A model generated the notes under the pieces. It worked only from the letters and a program-made list of their open reading frames with translations, searched no databases and had not been told where the DNA came from. From Vibrio gangliei (GTDB taxonomy: Bacteria; Pseudomonadota; Gammaproteobacteria; Enterobacterales; Vibrionaceae): DNA of 64,000 nucleotides. Positions 56,054-64,000 of the stretch are shown piece after piece. The DNA is taken from assembly GCF_026001925.1 (NCBI RefSeq), contig NZ_AP021869.1:1178001-1242000 (forward strand), in the 5' to 3' direction. A program made the translations under genes and the position numbers. Within the stretch, counting starts at the first letter, position 1. Every line of letters begins with the position of its first letter.

Positions 56054-59000
56054 ATGCCGACGAGAGAAAAAGTCACTCCTGTTTTATTGGAAAAAGTCTA
56101 CCAACTCATTGAAGACAAGCTAGATGATGAGACTCAAGGATTAGTTAAAGCGCTAGCTGAACATTTATACAGTAATGTGTCACAAGATGATTTGTTTCAA
56201 CGAAATGAAGCGGATTTATACGGGGCGGTTGTCAGTCTATGGCAGCATGTGGCTGAAAAAGATGAAAGCCAAGTTTCTGTACGCGTATTCAATCCAACAT
56301 TAGCAAAACAGGGATGGCAATCGACTCATACTGTCGTGGAAGTGGTGGTGCCTGATTCTGCATTCTTGGTTGATTCTATTAAGATGGCATTGAACCGCTT
56401 AGGGTTTACTAGTCACTTTATGGCAAATGCCCCAACCAAAGTTGCCCGCAGTGAAAAACATATTATAGGTATCAATCAAGACGTTGGTGAAATGCAGTCA
56501 CTCTTTCATATTGAAATCGATAGGGTGAACGATAAACAACGAATGGATGGTTTGAAACAAGAGTTATTGAATGTTTTGGGAGATACGCGCTTAGTTGTTG
56601 AAGATTGGCAATCCATGTCTGCCCAATTGGAAAAAGTAATTCAAGAAGCCGAAAAAAATCGCGATAGTACACCCATTGACTCACAACGTATGGAGGAAGG
56701 TCTTGCCTTTTTACGTTGGCTTGGGGCACATAATTTTACTTTTATGGGTTATAAAGAGTTCGATCTCAACCCAGTAAAAGGGGATTTCGAGCTTGTTCCA
56801 TCAAGTTCTGCAGCATACGGTTTGTTTACCAAGCCAGAAAGAGTGAGAAGCTATAAGTTATCGGAGTTAAGTGAATCTGCAAAAGAAGAAGCGAGAAAAC
56901 CCGAGTTACTTATCTTAACTAAAGGCAGTACAGCTTCAACGATTCATCGTCCTGCGCACATGGATTCTATCGGTATCAAGAAGTTTGATAACAAAGGTAA
57001 TGTGATTGGCGAACATCGGTTTATTGGTTTATATACTTCTGCGGTTTATAACCAAAGTGTTGAAAATATTCCACTTATTCGCGATAAAGTCAGCCGAATT
57101 TTAAATTCAAGTGGTTATTTGAAAGGCTCGTATTCCTGGAAAGCACTGCATAATATTTTAGAAAATTACCCAAGAGATGAGTTGCTTCAAGCGCAAGAAG
57201 CCGAGTTGCTTGAAGTGGGTATGGGCGTCGTTCAAATGCAAGATCGTGATCTTTTACGTTTGTTTGTACGGAAAGACCCGTTTGGACGTTTTTATAGTTG
57301 CATGGTGTATGTTACGAAAGAACGCTATAACACGGAATTAAGACATAAAACTCAAAAGCTATTTAAAGAATACTTTAATAGTGAGCAGGAAGTTGAGTTT
57401 ACCACGTTTTTCTCAGAAAGCCCGCTAGCAAGAACCCACTACATTGTCCGTGTAGATAACACCAATCAGGATATTAACGTTAAAAATATTGAGAGGAATC
57501 TGATGGAAGCATCTTCAACTTGGGATGATCGCCTTTCTCAATTCATCATGAACCATTTCGGTGAGAATCAAGGTACTGAATTGGTTAAACAATACAAAGA
57601 TGCTTTCCCTCGTTCATATAAAGAAGAGACCTTAGCCGGAGGCACTGCGGTTGCCGATATTGAGCAGCTTGAATCATTAAACGAAGACAATAAGTTGGGC
57701 ATGCTCTTTTATCGACCACAAGAAGAGAAGCAGGATTCCAAAGCGGTGCGGTTAAAGTTGTACCACAAAGAAGAGCCTATTCATCTTTCTGATGTGATGC
57801 CGATGCTAGAAAATCTAGGGCTACGCGTGATCGGAGAATCGCCTTATGAGATCGAAAAAGAAGATGGCACGGTATTTTGGATCTTAGATTTCTCCATGTT
57901 GCATCGTGGTGATCAAAAAGTGGATCTTACGGAAGCTCGAGATCGTTTCCAACAAGCCTTTGCTGCGATTTGGAGTGGAGAGCTAGAGAGTGATGGTTTT
58001 AATCGTCTGATTTTATCGGCAGGACTAACGGGTCGAGAAGTGACGATTCTTCGTAGTTACGCTCGGTATATGAGACAAGTAGGTTTTCCGTTTAGTCAGC
58101 AATATATTGAAGACACTATGTCGTGTCATCCTAAATTAGCACAAGCCTTAGTCGAATTATTCATTAAGCGTTTTGATCCACAAGTAAAATCTCGCAGTAA
58201 AGCGGAAGACAAACTGATTGCGTTGATTAAAGAGCAATTAGAGAAAGTTGAAAGCTTAGATGATGACCGAATCATCCGCCGTTATATGGAAATGATTCAA
58301 GCAACAATCAGAACCAACTATTTCCAAACGGATGATCAAGGTCATGCGAAACCGTGGCTATCACTAAAACTGAAACCAAGAAAAATTCCCGAAATTCCTG
58401 CTCCGGTACCTGAGTTTGAAATCTTTGTTTATGCACCAGATGTAGAAGGTGTTCATTTACGAGCGGGTAAAGTAGCACGCGGTGGTTTGCGTTGGTCTGA
58501 TAGACAAGAAGATTTCCGTACTGAAATCTTAGGCCTTGTGAAAGCTCAACAGGTGAAAAATACCGTTATTGTTCCTGTTGGTGCAAAAGGTGGCTTTGTC
58601 TGTAAGCGTCAAGCCGGTTTAACCAATCGAGATGAAATTTTTGCGGAAGGTCAACGTTGCTATAAGCGATTTATTCGTGCGTTACTCGATGTATCTGACA
58701 ATATCATCAATGGTGAAGTGGTTCCGCCGAAAGATGTTGTGCGTCATGATCATGATGATGCCTATTTAGTGGTTGCTGCCGATAAAGGCACCGCGACATT
58801 CTCTGATATTGCCAATGCAGTTTCAGCCGAATATAACTTCTGGCTAGGTGATGCTTTTGCCTCAGGTGGTTCAAATGGTTATGACCACAAAGCCATGGGT
58901 ATTACCGCAAGAGGTGGCTGGGAATCGGTGAAGCGTCATTTCAGAGAGATGGGTATCGATTGCCAATCAACCGATTTTACCAGTATTGGTATTGGTGATA

Positions 59001-60898
59001 TGGCGGGTGATGTGTTCGGTAACGGTATGTTGCTCTCTAAGCATATTCGTCTGCAAGCCGCATTTAACCATCTTCACATCTTTATTGATCCCAATCCGGA
59101 TGCTGAGAAAAGTTGGATCGAACGTGACCGCTTATTCAAGCTACCTCGCTCAAGTTGGGAGGATTACGATCCGAGTTTGATCTCAAATGGTGGTGGCGTA
59201 TTCTCAAGACGAGCGAAGTCGATCACATTGACACCAGAGATCCAAAAAATGGTGGGGACGCAAAAGCCATCCGTTACGCCAACGGAATTAATCAAGTTAC
59301 TTTTAAAGATGAAAGTCGACTTATTATGGAATGGTGGTATTGGGACTTACGTGAAAGCGTCCAGTGAAAGCCATACTGAAGTCGGAGATAGAGCGAACGA
59401 TGGTCTGCGTGTCGACGGCTGTGAATTACGGGCTAAAGTGGTAGGCGAAGGTGGCAACCTTGGCATGACACAGCGTGGCCGTATTGAATTTGCTTTAGCT
59501 GGTGGCCGTGTTAATACTGATTTTGTCGATAATGTGGGCGGTGTGGATTGTTCTGATAACGAAGTGAATATCAAGATCTTCCTGAATAGCTTGGTCAGTA
59601 ATGGCGATCTCACCATTAAGCAACGTAATGAATTGCTTAACCGTATGGAGAATGATATTTCAGACATCGTGTTAGAAGATGCCTATTGTCAATCTGAATC
59701 GATTTCAGTCAGCGAACATCAAGGGACCGCGCAGGTAAAAGAGCAAATTCGCTTTATTCATGCTCTTGAAAAGCAGGGTAAGTTAGATCGTGCACTGGAG
59801 TACATTCCTGACGATGAAACTTTACTTGAGCGAGAAAAACACGGTAAAGGCCTCACTAGACCGGAGTTATCCGTTCTCATTGCATACTCGAAAATGGTGC
59901 TTAAAGAGCAACTCGCATGTGATGAAATTGCCAATGATACAGCTAATGCAGAGCTTTTGATTAAATACTTCCCATCCGAGTTACAACGTCACTATAAAGA
60001 TAAGATGGATACGCATCCATTAAGAAAAGAATTGATAGCGACATCATTGGCAAATCAAATGGTGAATGAAATGGGCTGCAATTTTGTTTCACGGTTGCAA
60101 GATGAAACGGGTGCCAGCGTTGTCGATATTACTAATGCTTATGTTGCGGCACGTGAGATCTTTGCAGCGGAGTCTTTATTTGAGCAAATCCGTTCACTCG
60201 ATAATGTGGCCACAGCAGGAGTTCAGTATGAATTAATGATGTTCGTGCGTCGGATTTTACGTCGTTCATCTCGTTGGTTATTACGTAATCGCATGCTAAA
60301 ACAAAGTGTTAGCGACATTATTCAGCATTTCCAAGCGGACGTGAAGCGTATCCAAAATGATCTTGATGCTTATTTGGTTAAATCTGAAGTCGAAGAGCAT
60401 AACCAGTTAGCAAAAGATTGGATAAAACAGGGTGTGAATAAAGAGGTTGCCAATACGATCTCACGTTTAACCAGTTTATATTCATCATTAGATATTGCTA
60501 CGGTGGCAGCGGAAAGTGGATCGTCTATTGATCACACAGCCAAGCTTTATTTCACTCTTGGGGATCGTCTATCGCTGCATTGGTTCTTAAATCAAATTAA
60601 TAATCAACCGATTGATAATCACTGGCAAGCGTTGGCGAGAGCTACATTCCGTGAAGATCTAGATTGGCAACAACGTCAATTAACTCAGCAAGTTATTACC
60701 TGTGGAGAAACAGAAGATGTGGATACGAACCTTTCAGCATGGATAGAGACGAATCAAGTTTCTATTGAGCGTTGGGAAAGTATTCTTAATGAGTTCAAAG
60801 TCGGAGCGGCGCATGAATTTGCTAAATTTTCAGTAGCGTTGCGAGAATTGATGTTGTTGAATTTAAATTGTGCCGCAAATCAGTCACTCAAGCACTAA
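56054..60898 (+). CDS. gdhB: NAD-dependent glutamate dehydrogenase, large (1,600-residue) class
   Basis: It oxidises L-glutamate to 2-oxoglutarate and ammonia with NAD, a catabolic enzyme of the L_180 class. 1,614 residues from ATG 56054 (GGAG upstream). Long N-terminal ACT-like regulatory parts (VVPDSAFLVDSIKMALNRLGF) precede the catalytic domain, with VARGGLRWSDRQEDFRTEILGLVKAQQVKN, VPVGAKGGFVCK (catalytic Lys region), VAADKGTATFSDIAN and GIGDMAGDVFGNGML (nucleotide-binding). A long helical C-terminus follows. Arginine or aspartate regulation is known in homologues; nothing here shows it. Confidence 0.95.
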   Translation: MPTREKVTPVLLEKVYQLIEDKLDDETQGLVKALAEHLYSNVSQDDLFQRNEADLYGAVVSLWQHVAEKDESQVSVRVFNPTLAKQGWQSTHTVVEVVVPDSAFLVDSIKMALNRLGFTSHFMANAPTKVARSEKHIIGINQDVGEMQSLFHIEIDRVNDKQRMDGLKQELLNVLGDTRLVVEDWQSMSAQLEKVIQEAEKNRDSTPIDSQRMEEGLAFLRWLGAHNFTFMGYKEFDLNPVKGDFELVPSSSAAYGLFTKPERVRSYKLSELSESAKEEARKPELLILTKGSTASTIHRPAHMDSIGIKKFDNKGNVIGEHRFIGLYTSAVYNQSVENIPLIRDKVSRILNSSGYLKGSYSWKALHNILENYPRDELLQAQEAELLEVGMGVVQMQDRDLLRLFVRKDPFGRFYSCMVYVTKERYNTELRHKTQKLFKEYFNSEQEVEFTTFFSESPLARTHYIVRVDNTNQDINVKNIERNLMEASSTWDDRLSQFIMNHFGENQGTELVKQYKDAFPRSYKEETLAGGTAVADIEQLESLNEDNKLGMLFYRPQEEKQDSKAVRLKLYHKEEPIHLSDVMPMLENLGLRVIGESPYEIEKEDGTVFWILDFSMLHRGDQKVDLTEARDRFQQAFAAIWSGELESDGFNRLILSAGLTGREVTILRSYARYMRQVGFPFSQQYIEDTMSCHPKLAQALVELFIKRFDPQVKSRSKAEDKLIALIKEQLEKVESLDDDRIIRRYMEMIQATIRTNYFQTDDQGHAKPWLSLKLKPRKIPEIPAPVPEFEIFVYAPDVEGVHLRAGKVARGGLRWSDRQEDFRTEILGLVKAQQVKNTVIVPVGAKGGFVCKRQAGLTNRDEIFAEGQRCYKRFIRALLDVSDNIINGEVVPPKDVVRHDHDDAYLVVAADKGTATFSDIANAVSAEYNFWLGDAFASGGSNGYDHKAMGITARGGWESVKRHFREMGIDCQSTDFTSIGIGDMAGDVFGNGMLLSKHIRLQAAFNHLHIFIDPNPDAEKSWIERDRLFKLPRSSWEDYDPSLISNGGGVFSRRAKSITLTPEIQKMVGTQKPSVTPTELIKLLLKMKVDLLWNGGIGTYVKASSESHTEVGDRANDGLRVDGCELRAKVVGEGGNLGMTQRGRIEFALAGGRVNTDFVDNVGGVDCSDNEVNIKIFLNSLVSNGDLTIKQRNELLNRMENDISDIVLEDAYCQSESISVSEHQGTAQVKEQIRFIHALEKQGKLDRALEYIPDDETLLEREKHGKGLTRPELSVLIAYSKMVLKEQLACDEIANDTANAELLIKYFPSELQRHYKDKMDTHPLRKELIATSLANQMVNEMGCNFVSRLQDETGASVVDITNAYVAAREIFAAESLFEQIRSLDNVATAGVQYELMMFVRRILRRSSRWLLRNRMLKQSVSDIIQHFQADVKRIQNDLDAYLVKSEVEEHNQLAKDWIKQGVNKEVANTISRLTSLYSSLDIATVAAESGSSIDHTAKLYFTLGDRLSLHWFLNQINNQPIDNHWQALARATFREDLDWQQRQLTQQVITCGETEDVDTNLSAWIETNQVSIERWESILNEFKVGAAHEFAKFSVALRELMLLNLNCAANQSLKH

Positions 60899-60916
60899 GT
60901 GTGAACATGAGTTAAC

Positions 60917-60946
60917 CTGACTGCAAACGATTGCAACTGGTATAAC
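60917..60946 (+). promoter_or_regulatory. Candidate pyrD promoter with PurR-like operator
   Basis: CTGACT (60917-60922) and TATAAC (60941-60946) are 18 bases apart, with TGG before the -10 (extended type). CTGCAAACGATTGCAA (60921-60936) fills the spacer and matches the PurR box at 9 of 11 defined positions. E. coli pyrD is in the PurR regulon. Confidence 0.6.
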
Positions 60947-60968
60947 GAGTGTAACAAAGGTATACTTC

Positions 60969-60993
60969 GCCCCGGATTTTTCGGGGCTTTTTT
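60969..60993 (+). terminator. Terminator of gdhB, or attenuator in the pyrD leader
   Basis: GCCCCG/CGGGGC stem, loop GATTTTT-like, six T residues. It ends nine bases before the pyrD ribosome-binding site and lies downstream of the PurR-marked promoter. Confidence 0.85.
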
Positions 60994-61012
60994 GATCTTA
61001 TTTGGAGGAAGT

Positions 61013-62023
61013 ATGCTTTATCGTATAGCCAGAGCTGGCTTATTTAGATTTAGTGCTGAAACGGCACATGAAATGGCTATTAAAAATTTAAGAAGATTAA
61101 ATGGCACTCCTCTAGACTTTTTCTTCCGCCAAAACTTGCCAACACGAGCTGTTGAAGTCATGGGCTTAACGTTTAAGAACCCAGTAGGTCTAGCTGCCGG
61201 TATGGATAAAAATGGCGAATGTATTGATGCGTTCGGTGCAATGGGCTTCGGTTTCTTAGAAATCGGCACAGTGACACCGCGAGCACAGCCTGGTAATGAA
61301 AAGCCTCGTTGTTTTCGTATTGTTGAAGCAGAAGGGATCATCAACCGCATGGGCTTCAATAATGAAGGTGTAGATGCACTGATTGAAAATGTTAAAAAAT
61401 CGAACTTTGATGGGGTGTTAGGCATCAACATTGGTAAGAATAAAGACACACCGATCGAAAAGGGCACGGAAGATTATTTAATCTGTATGGAAAAAGTGTA
61501 TCCATACGCAGGTTATATTGCTGCGAATATTTCATCGCCAAATACGCCAGGATTGCGAACCTTACAATATGGTGAAGCTTTAGATGAACTATTGGCGGCA
61601 TTGAAAGAAAAACAAGCAGAACTGGCTAAGCAATATGATAAGTATGTCCCGCTTGCACTTAAAATTGCACCAGACTTGACGGATGATGAATTAAAGCAAA
61701 TTTGTGATTCTTTAAAGAAATATAAAATCGATGGTGTAATAGCGACGAATACGACATTGGATCGTACTTTGGTCGATGGCATGAAAAATTCAACAGAGGC
61801 GGGGGGCTTAAGTGGTCGCCCTGTACAGTCTCGCAGTACAGAAGTGATTCGTCAGTTATACAAAGAGCTTGGTGAAGAGATCCCAATTATTGGTGTTGGT
61901 GGTATTGACTCATACATTGCAGCAAAAGAGAAAATGCTTGCAGGTGCGAAATTAGTACAAGTATTTTCTGGTTTTATTTATAAAGGTCCAGCGCTTGTAA
62001 AAGAGATTGTGAAAAATATATAA
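61013..62023 (+). CDS. pyrD: Dihydroorotate dehydrogenase (quinone)
   Basis: The fourth step of pyrimidine synthesis: it oxidises dihydroorotate to orotate with FMN, passing electrons to membrane quinone. 336 residues, equal to E. coli. Class 2 features: N-terminal helical membrane-contact segment ([22 protein letters not shown]), [32 protein letters not shown] and the catalytic Ser in [12 protein letters not shown]-terminal [31 protein letters not shown] binds FMN phosphate. GGAGGA precedes ATG 61013. Regulation by PurR is likely. Confidence 0.97.
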   Translation: MLYRIARAGLFRFSAETAHEMAIKNLRRLNGTPLDFFFRQNLPTRAVEVMGLTFKNPVGLAAGMDKNGECIDAFGAMGFGFLEIGTVTPRAQPGNEKPRCFRIVEAEGIINRMGFNNEGVDALIENVKKSNFDGVLGINIGKNKDTPIEKGTEDYLICMEKVYPYAGYIAANISSPNTPGLRTLQYGEALDELLAALKEKQAELAKQYDKYVPLALKIAPDLTDDELKQICDSLKKYKIDGVIATNTTLDRTLVDGMKNSTEAGGLSGRPVQSRSTEVIRQLYKELGEEIPIIGVGGIDSYIAAKEKMLAGAKLVQVFSGFIYKGPALVKEIVKNI

Positions 62024-62065
62024 AAATCAAGTATTCATTTTAATGAAAAAATGATTTCAGCCTGA

Positions 62066-62096
62066 AAAGAGGAACTAAGTTTTCCTCTTTTTTTTT
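62066..62096 (+). terminator. Terminator of pyrD
   Basis: AAGAGGAA/TTCCTCTT stem followed by T9. Confidence 0.85.
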
Positions 62097-62185
62097 GTTT
62101 ATCCGTTTGTACAATCAAAGAACATCTTAACGGATAGACGAGAAGTGAAGTGTCTATTTCGCTTTTTTTTTGAGAGGCTGGAACA

Positions 62186-62728
62186 ATGCTTAAACCGAGT
62201 GATACATGGAAATGGTATTACAATGAGACCAACAAGTCCCTTATGCTGGATCTTGGGCAGGACATGGTTTTCAGCGTAAATCTTCCTCAAAAACTTCTTA
62301 TCAACAGTGCATTTCAAGAAAATGAGTTTTCTGTCGATGATGCATCGAGTTACCACAAATTCAAACAACAGGTGGATGTTCTACCGTTATCAGAGCCGCG
62401 CAAGGCTGAGTTGGCATTAAATAGTGTTGCAGCTAGACGCTTTCATAAGCCAGTTCAGCCTAAAAGTTGGTTCTTCTCTTCACAAGGGGGCGATTTTACC
62501 CCTGAAGAAGGGGAAATCGTCCATCTAAGAAATTGCTATTCAGAAGGCCATTTTATGGTGGTCGAGGTAGGAGAAACTGCGAGCATTTGTATTTCTGTCT
62601 CTTTGCGTGATTTCAGTCTTACAGAATCCAAAACGCTCAAATTCGCCGAACCTATAAAAGTGATGCACGATAGGTTTGCTAAAGCTAACTTGCATAGTCA
62701 TTATGAAACCTATGCCATGGTAGGGTAA
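62186..62728 (+). CDS. zapC: Cell-division protein ZapC
   Basis: An FtsZ-ring stabiliser that bundles FtsZ protofilaments. The 180-residue length matches E. coli ZapC (YcbW). Opening [29 protein letters not shown] and [26 protein letters not shown] are ZapC-specific. It follows pyrD as in E. coli, but with an intervening terminator, so it has its own promoter. GAGAGGCTGG precedes ATG 62186. Confidence 0.93.
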   Translation: MLKPSDTWKWYYNETNKSLMLDLGQDMVFSVNLPQKLLINSAFQENEFSVDDASSYHKFKQQVDVLPLSEPRKAELALNSVAARRFHKPVQPKSWFFSSQGGDFTPEEGEIVHLRNCYSEGHFMVVEVGETASICISVSLRDFSLTESKTLKFAEPIKVMHDRFAKANLHSHYETYAMVG

Positions 62729-62774
62729 CTGCCTCGGCATACGTTTAACCAGTTCGTTCCTTGTTGTTCATTCG

Positions 62775-62800
62775 GTCGGCCATAGTGCCGGCTTTTTTTT
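62775..62800 (+). terminator. Terminator of zapC
   Basis: GTCGGC/GCCGGC stem (one G-U), loop CATAGT, eight T residues. Confidence 0.82.
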
Positions 62801-63381
62801 GTAAAAAATTCACTTCAAGTGGCGAGCCCAAGCCTTAATCCTTTCAAAAATTCATCGGAAGGTGGTGAAAACCACAACATCTAATTCAGTATAAAGTGAG
62901 ACATAGCGCAAAAAAGTGCATTTAATGTCCAAAATATTTTTCCTCAAATAGATAAAAATACGCACTAAATCCTTAAGTAAAAATCCATTCTTACATCATT
63001 TATTCCTCATTTTCTGCCATTTTGTAATAAATTTACACTGTAAAAATCGCATTGGTATAGACCAGATTTTTGTGTGATTGCCTAGTGAATAAGTACTCAC
63101 TATGCTTGTAACTATTGGTTTTAAATATGACTTGAATTCATGTTGGTTAATGATTAAGCGTGGAGTTCATTTTGCTATTAAAGGTATTGCTAGTTTTGTC
63201 GTGTGAAAAATCGAGTGCTTTGAAGTGTTGTAATTGTGCTGAAAACATCTCTGGGGAATGAAAGCGGCGGTTTCTTGTCCATTGTTTCAATATATTCAAG
63301 TGTTCTCATGGCTTGATGGTCGCATCTATGAGGGCTTTCGTTATATAATCCACATCCATTTATCACTGTACTGAAGTCAAA
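62801..63381. other. Long AT-rich gap between zapC and rlmKL
   Basis: 580 bases without a supported gene. It contains the palindrome TGGTATAGACCA (63053-63064), the spaced pair TGTAATAAATTTACA nearby, and several minor reading frames without ribosome-binding sites. A small RNA or a lost gene cannot be excluded. Confidence 0.45.
63053..63064. promoter_or_regulatory. TGGTATAGACCA palindrome, GntR/HutC-type operator-like
   Basis: TGGT-ATAG-ACCA fits the pattern bound by HutC-subfamily GntR regulators. No obvious target gene: the nearest is rlmKL, 318 bases downstream. Confidence 0.35.
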
Positions 63382-64000
63382 ATGAATCAATATTTAGCAA
63401 TTACCTCAAATGGCCTTGAAAATTTACTCGCGGACGAATTGACCCAGCTTGGGATCACGGATGCAAAACCGGTTCAAGCAGGGGTGCGTTTTACTGCCAA
63501 TCAAGCGCAACTTTATCGCTGTTGTTTGTGGAGTCGTTTTGCTTCTCGTTTTGTGCTGATTCTTTCTGAATTTTACTGTAATGATGATATGGATCTGTAT
63601 TTATCGGCATCAGCGGTGAATTGGTCAGCGTATTTCTCTGTGAAAAAGCGCATCATCGTCGATTTCAACGGAACAAACCGAGAGATTCGAAACAGTCAGT
63701 ATGGTGCTATGAAAGTTAAGGACGCTATCGTCGATAGTTTCACCAAAAAAGACTTAGGGCGCCCAGAGATCAGCAAAGATCAGCCGGATCTTCGTGTTCA
63801 TGTGCGCTTACACCGTGACCGTGCCATTCTTGGTATTGATATGGTGGGGCAAGGGTTGCATCAACGTGGCTATCGTTTGAAAGCTGGTGCGGCTCCATTG
63901 CGTGAGACACTGGCTTGTGCAATCGTGAGCCGAAGTGGCTGGGATAAATCTCAACCATTGCTCGACCCAATGTGTGGTTCCGGTACGTTGATCATTGAAG
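63382..64000 (+). CDS. rlmKL: 23S rRNA methyltransferase RlmKL, N-terminal part (runs off the window)
   Basis: The first 206 codons of the bifunctional enzyme that methylates G2445 (RlmL half) and G2069 (RlmK half) of 23S rRNA. Begins [20 protein letters not shown] (THUMP domain), continues with [25 protein letters not shown] and [20 protein letters not shown], and reaches the first methyltransferase motif [14 protein letters not shown] at the window edge. Its position after pyrD-zapC agrees with the E. coli ycbX-rlmKL region. The 3' part is outside the window. Confidence 0.94.
   Translation, partial: MNQYLAITSNGLENLLADELTQLGITDAKPVQAGVRFTANQAQLYRCCLWSRFASRFVLILSEFYCNDDMDLYLSASAVNWSAYFSVKKRIIVDFNGTNREIRNSQYGAMKVKDAIVDSFTKKDLGRPEISKDQPDLRVHVRLHRDRAILGIDMVGQGLHQRGYRLKAGAAPLRETLACAIVSRSGWDKSQPLLDPMCGSGTLIIE

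Noticed and set aside
63190..63390. 66-codon minus-strand frame overlapping the rlmKL start
   Set aside because: It covers the rlmKL translation start region on the opposite strand and shows no protein features.

Overview
The window is a chromosomal segment of a gammaproteobacterium, most probably a member of the Vibrionaceae (Vibrio or a close relative). The gene set and gene order support this: maeA, pheST-ihfA, tpm, purT, cdd-yohKJ, sbcB, hrpA, prc-proQ-msrC facing letA-letB-rsmF, pepN, a 1,600-residue NAD-glutamate dehydrogenase, then pyrD-zapC-rlmKL. The DNA is moderately AT-rich, and a Vibrio-type MITE is present. The species cannot be fixed from the sequence alone. Most of the window is ordinary housekeeping DNA, and no rRNA, tRNA, CRISPR array, prophage or intact transposase was seen.

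Layout. 1-6.1 kb: the end of a diguanylate cyclase, sanA, maeA, a TrmK-like methyltransferase, a GFA-fold protein, a SIMPL protein and a Nudix hydrolase. 6.2-7.9 kb: an accessory island made of two integron-type gene cassettes (tautomerase; GNAT) with one complete attC and one truncated attC but no integrase nearby, followed by a structured repeat. 7.9-9.9 kb: a frameshifted SurE-like gene and a PQQ sugar dehydrogenase. 10.2-17 kb: pheS, pheT, a BamE-like lipoprotein, an OppA-like binding protein and ihfA. 17-24 kb: tpm, purT with a PurR operator, cdd, the yohJ-yohK pair, sbcB, a TerB-like protein and a TSUP permease. 24-33.6 kb: hrpA, a small outer-membrane barrel, EcsC, DUF924, GNAT, M32 carboxypeptidase and a LysE exporter. 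33.6-41 kb: a MITE, a tiny membrane protein and coiled-coil protein, aroH-yajQ diverging from a degenerate PEP-synthase-like barrel, a DUF4442 protein, cvfB behind a heptanucleotide repeat, a second MITE and a PheC-like periplasmic protein. 41-52 kb: an ABC exporter-letA-letB-rsmF operon diverging from msrC, proQ and prc. 52-64 kb: an unrecognised secreted protein, pepN, gdhB, pyrD, zapC and the start of rlmKL.

Functional themes. Purine and pyrimidine metabolism: purT and pyrD both carry PurR-like operators, and cdd salvages cytidine. Aromatic amino acids: an AroH-type DAHP synthase and a PheC-like dehydratase, plus phenylalanyl-tRNA synthetase. Envelope maintenance: LetAB, Prc, SanA and a BamE-like lipoprotein.

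The most unusual items are the following. (1) Nine tandem copies of GTCTCGT lie immediately downstream of a TATAAT box in the cvfB leader. (2) A stand-alone PEP-synthase C-terminal barrel, divergent from DAHP synthase, has lost several active-site residues. (3) There is an integrase-less two-cassette integron remnant. (4) A terminator-like hairpin lies between a PurR-marked promoter and the pyrD ribosome-binding site. (5) Two different MITE-like elements are present.
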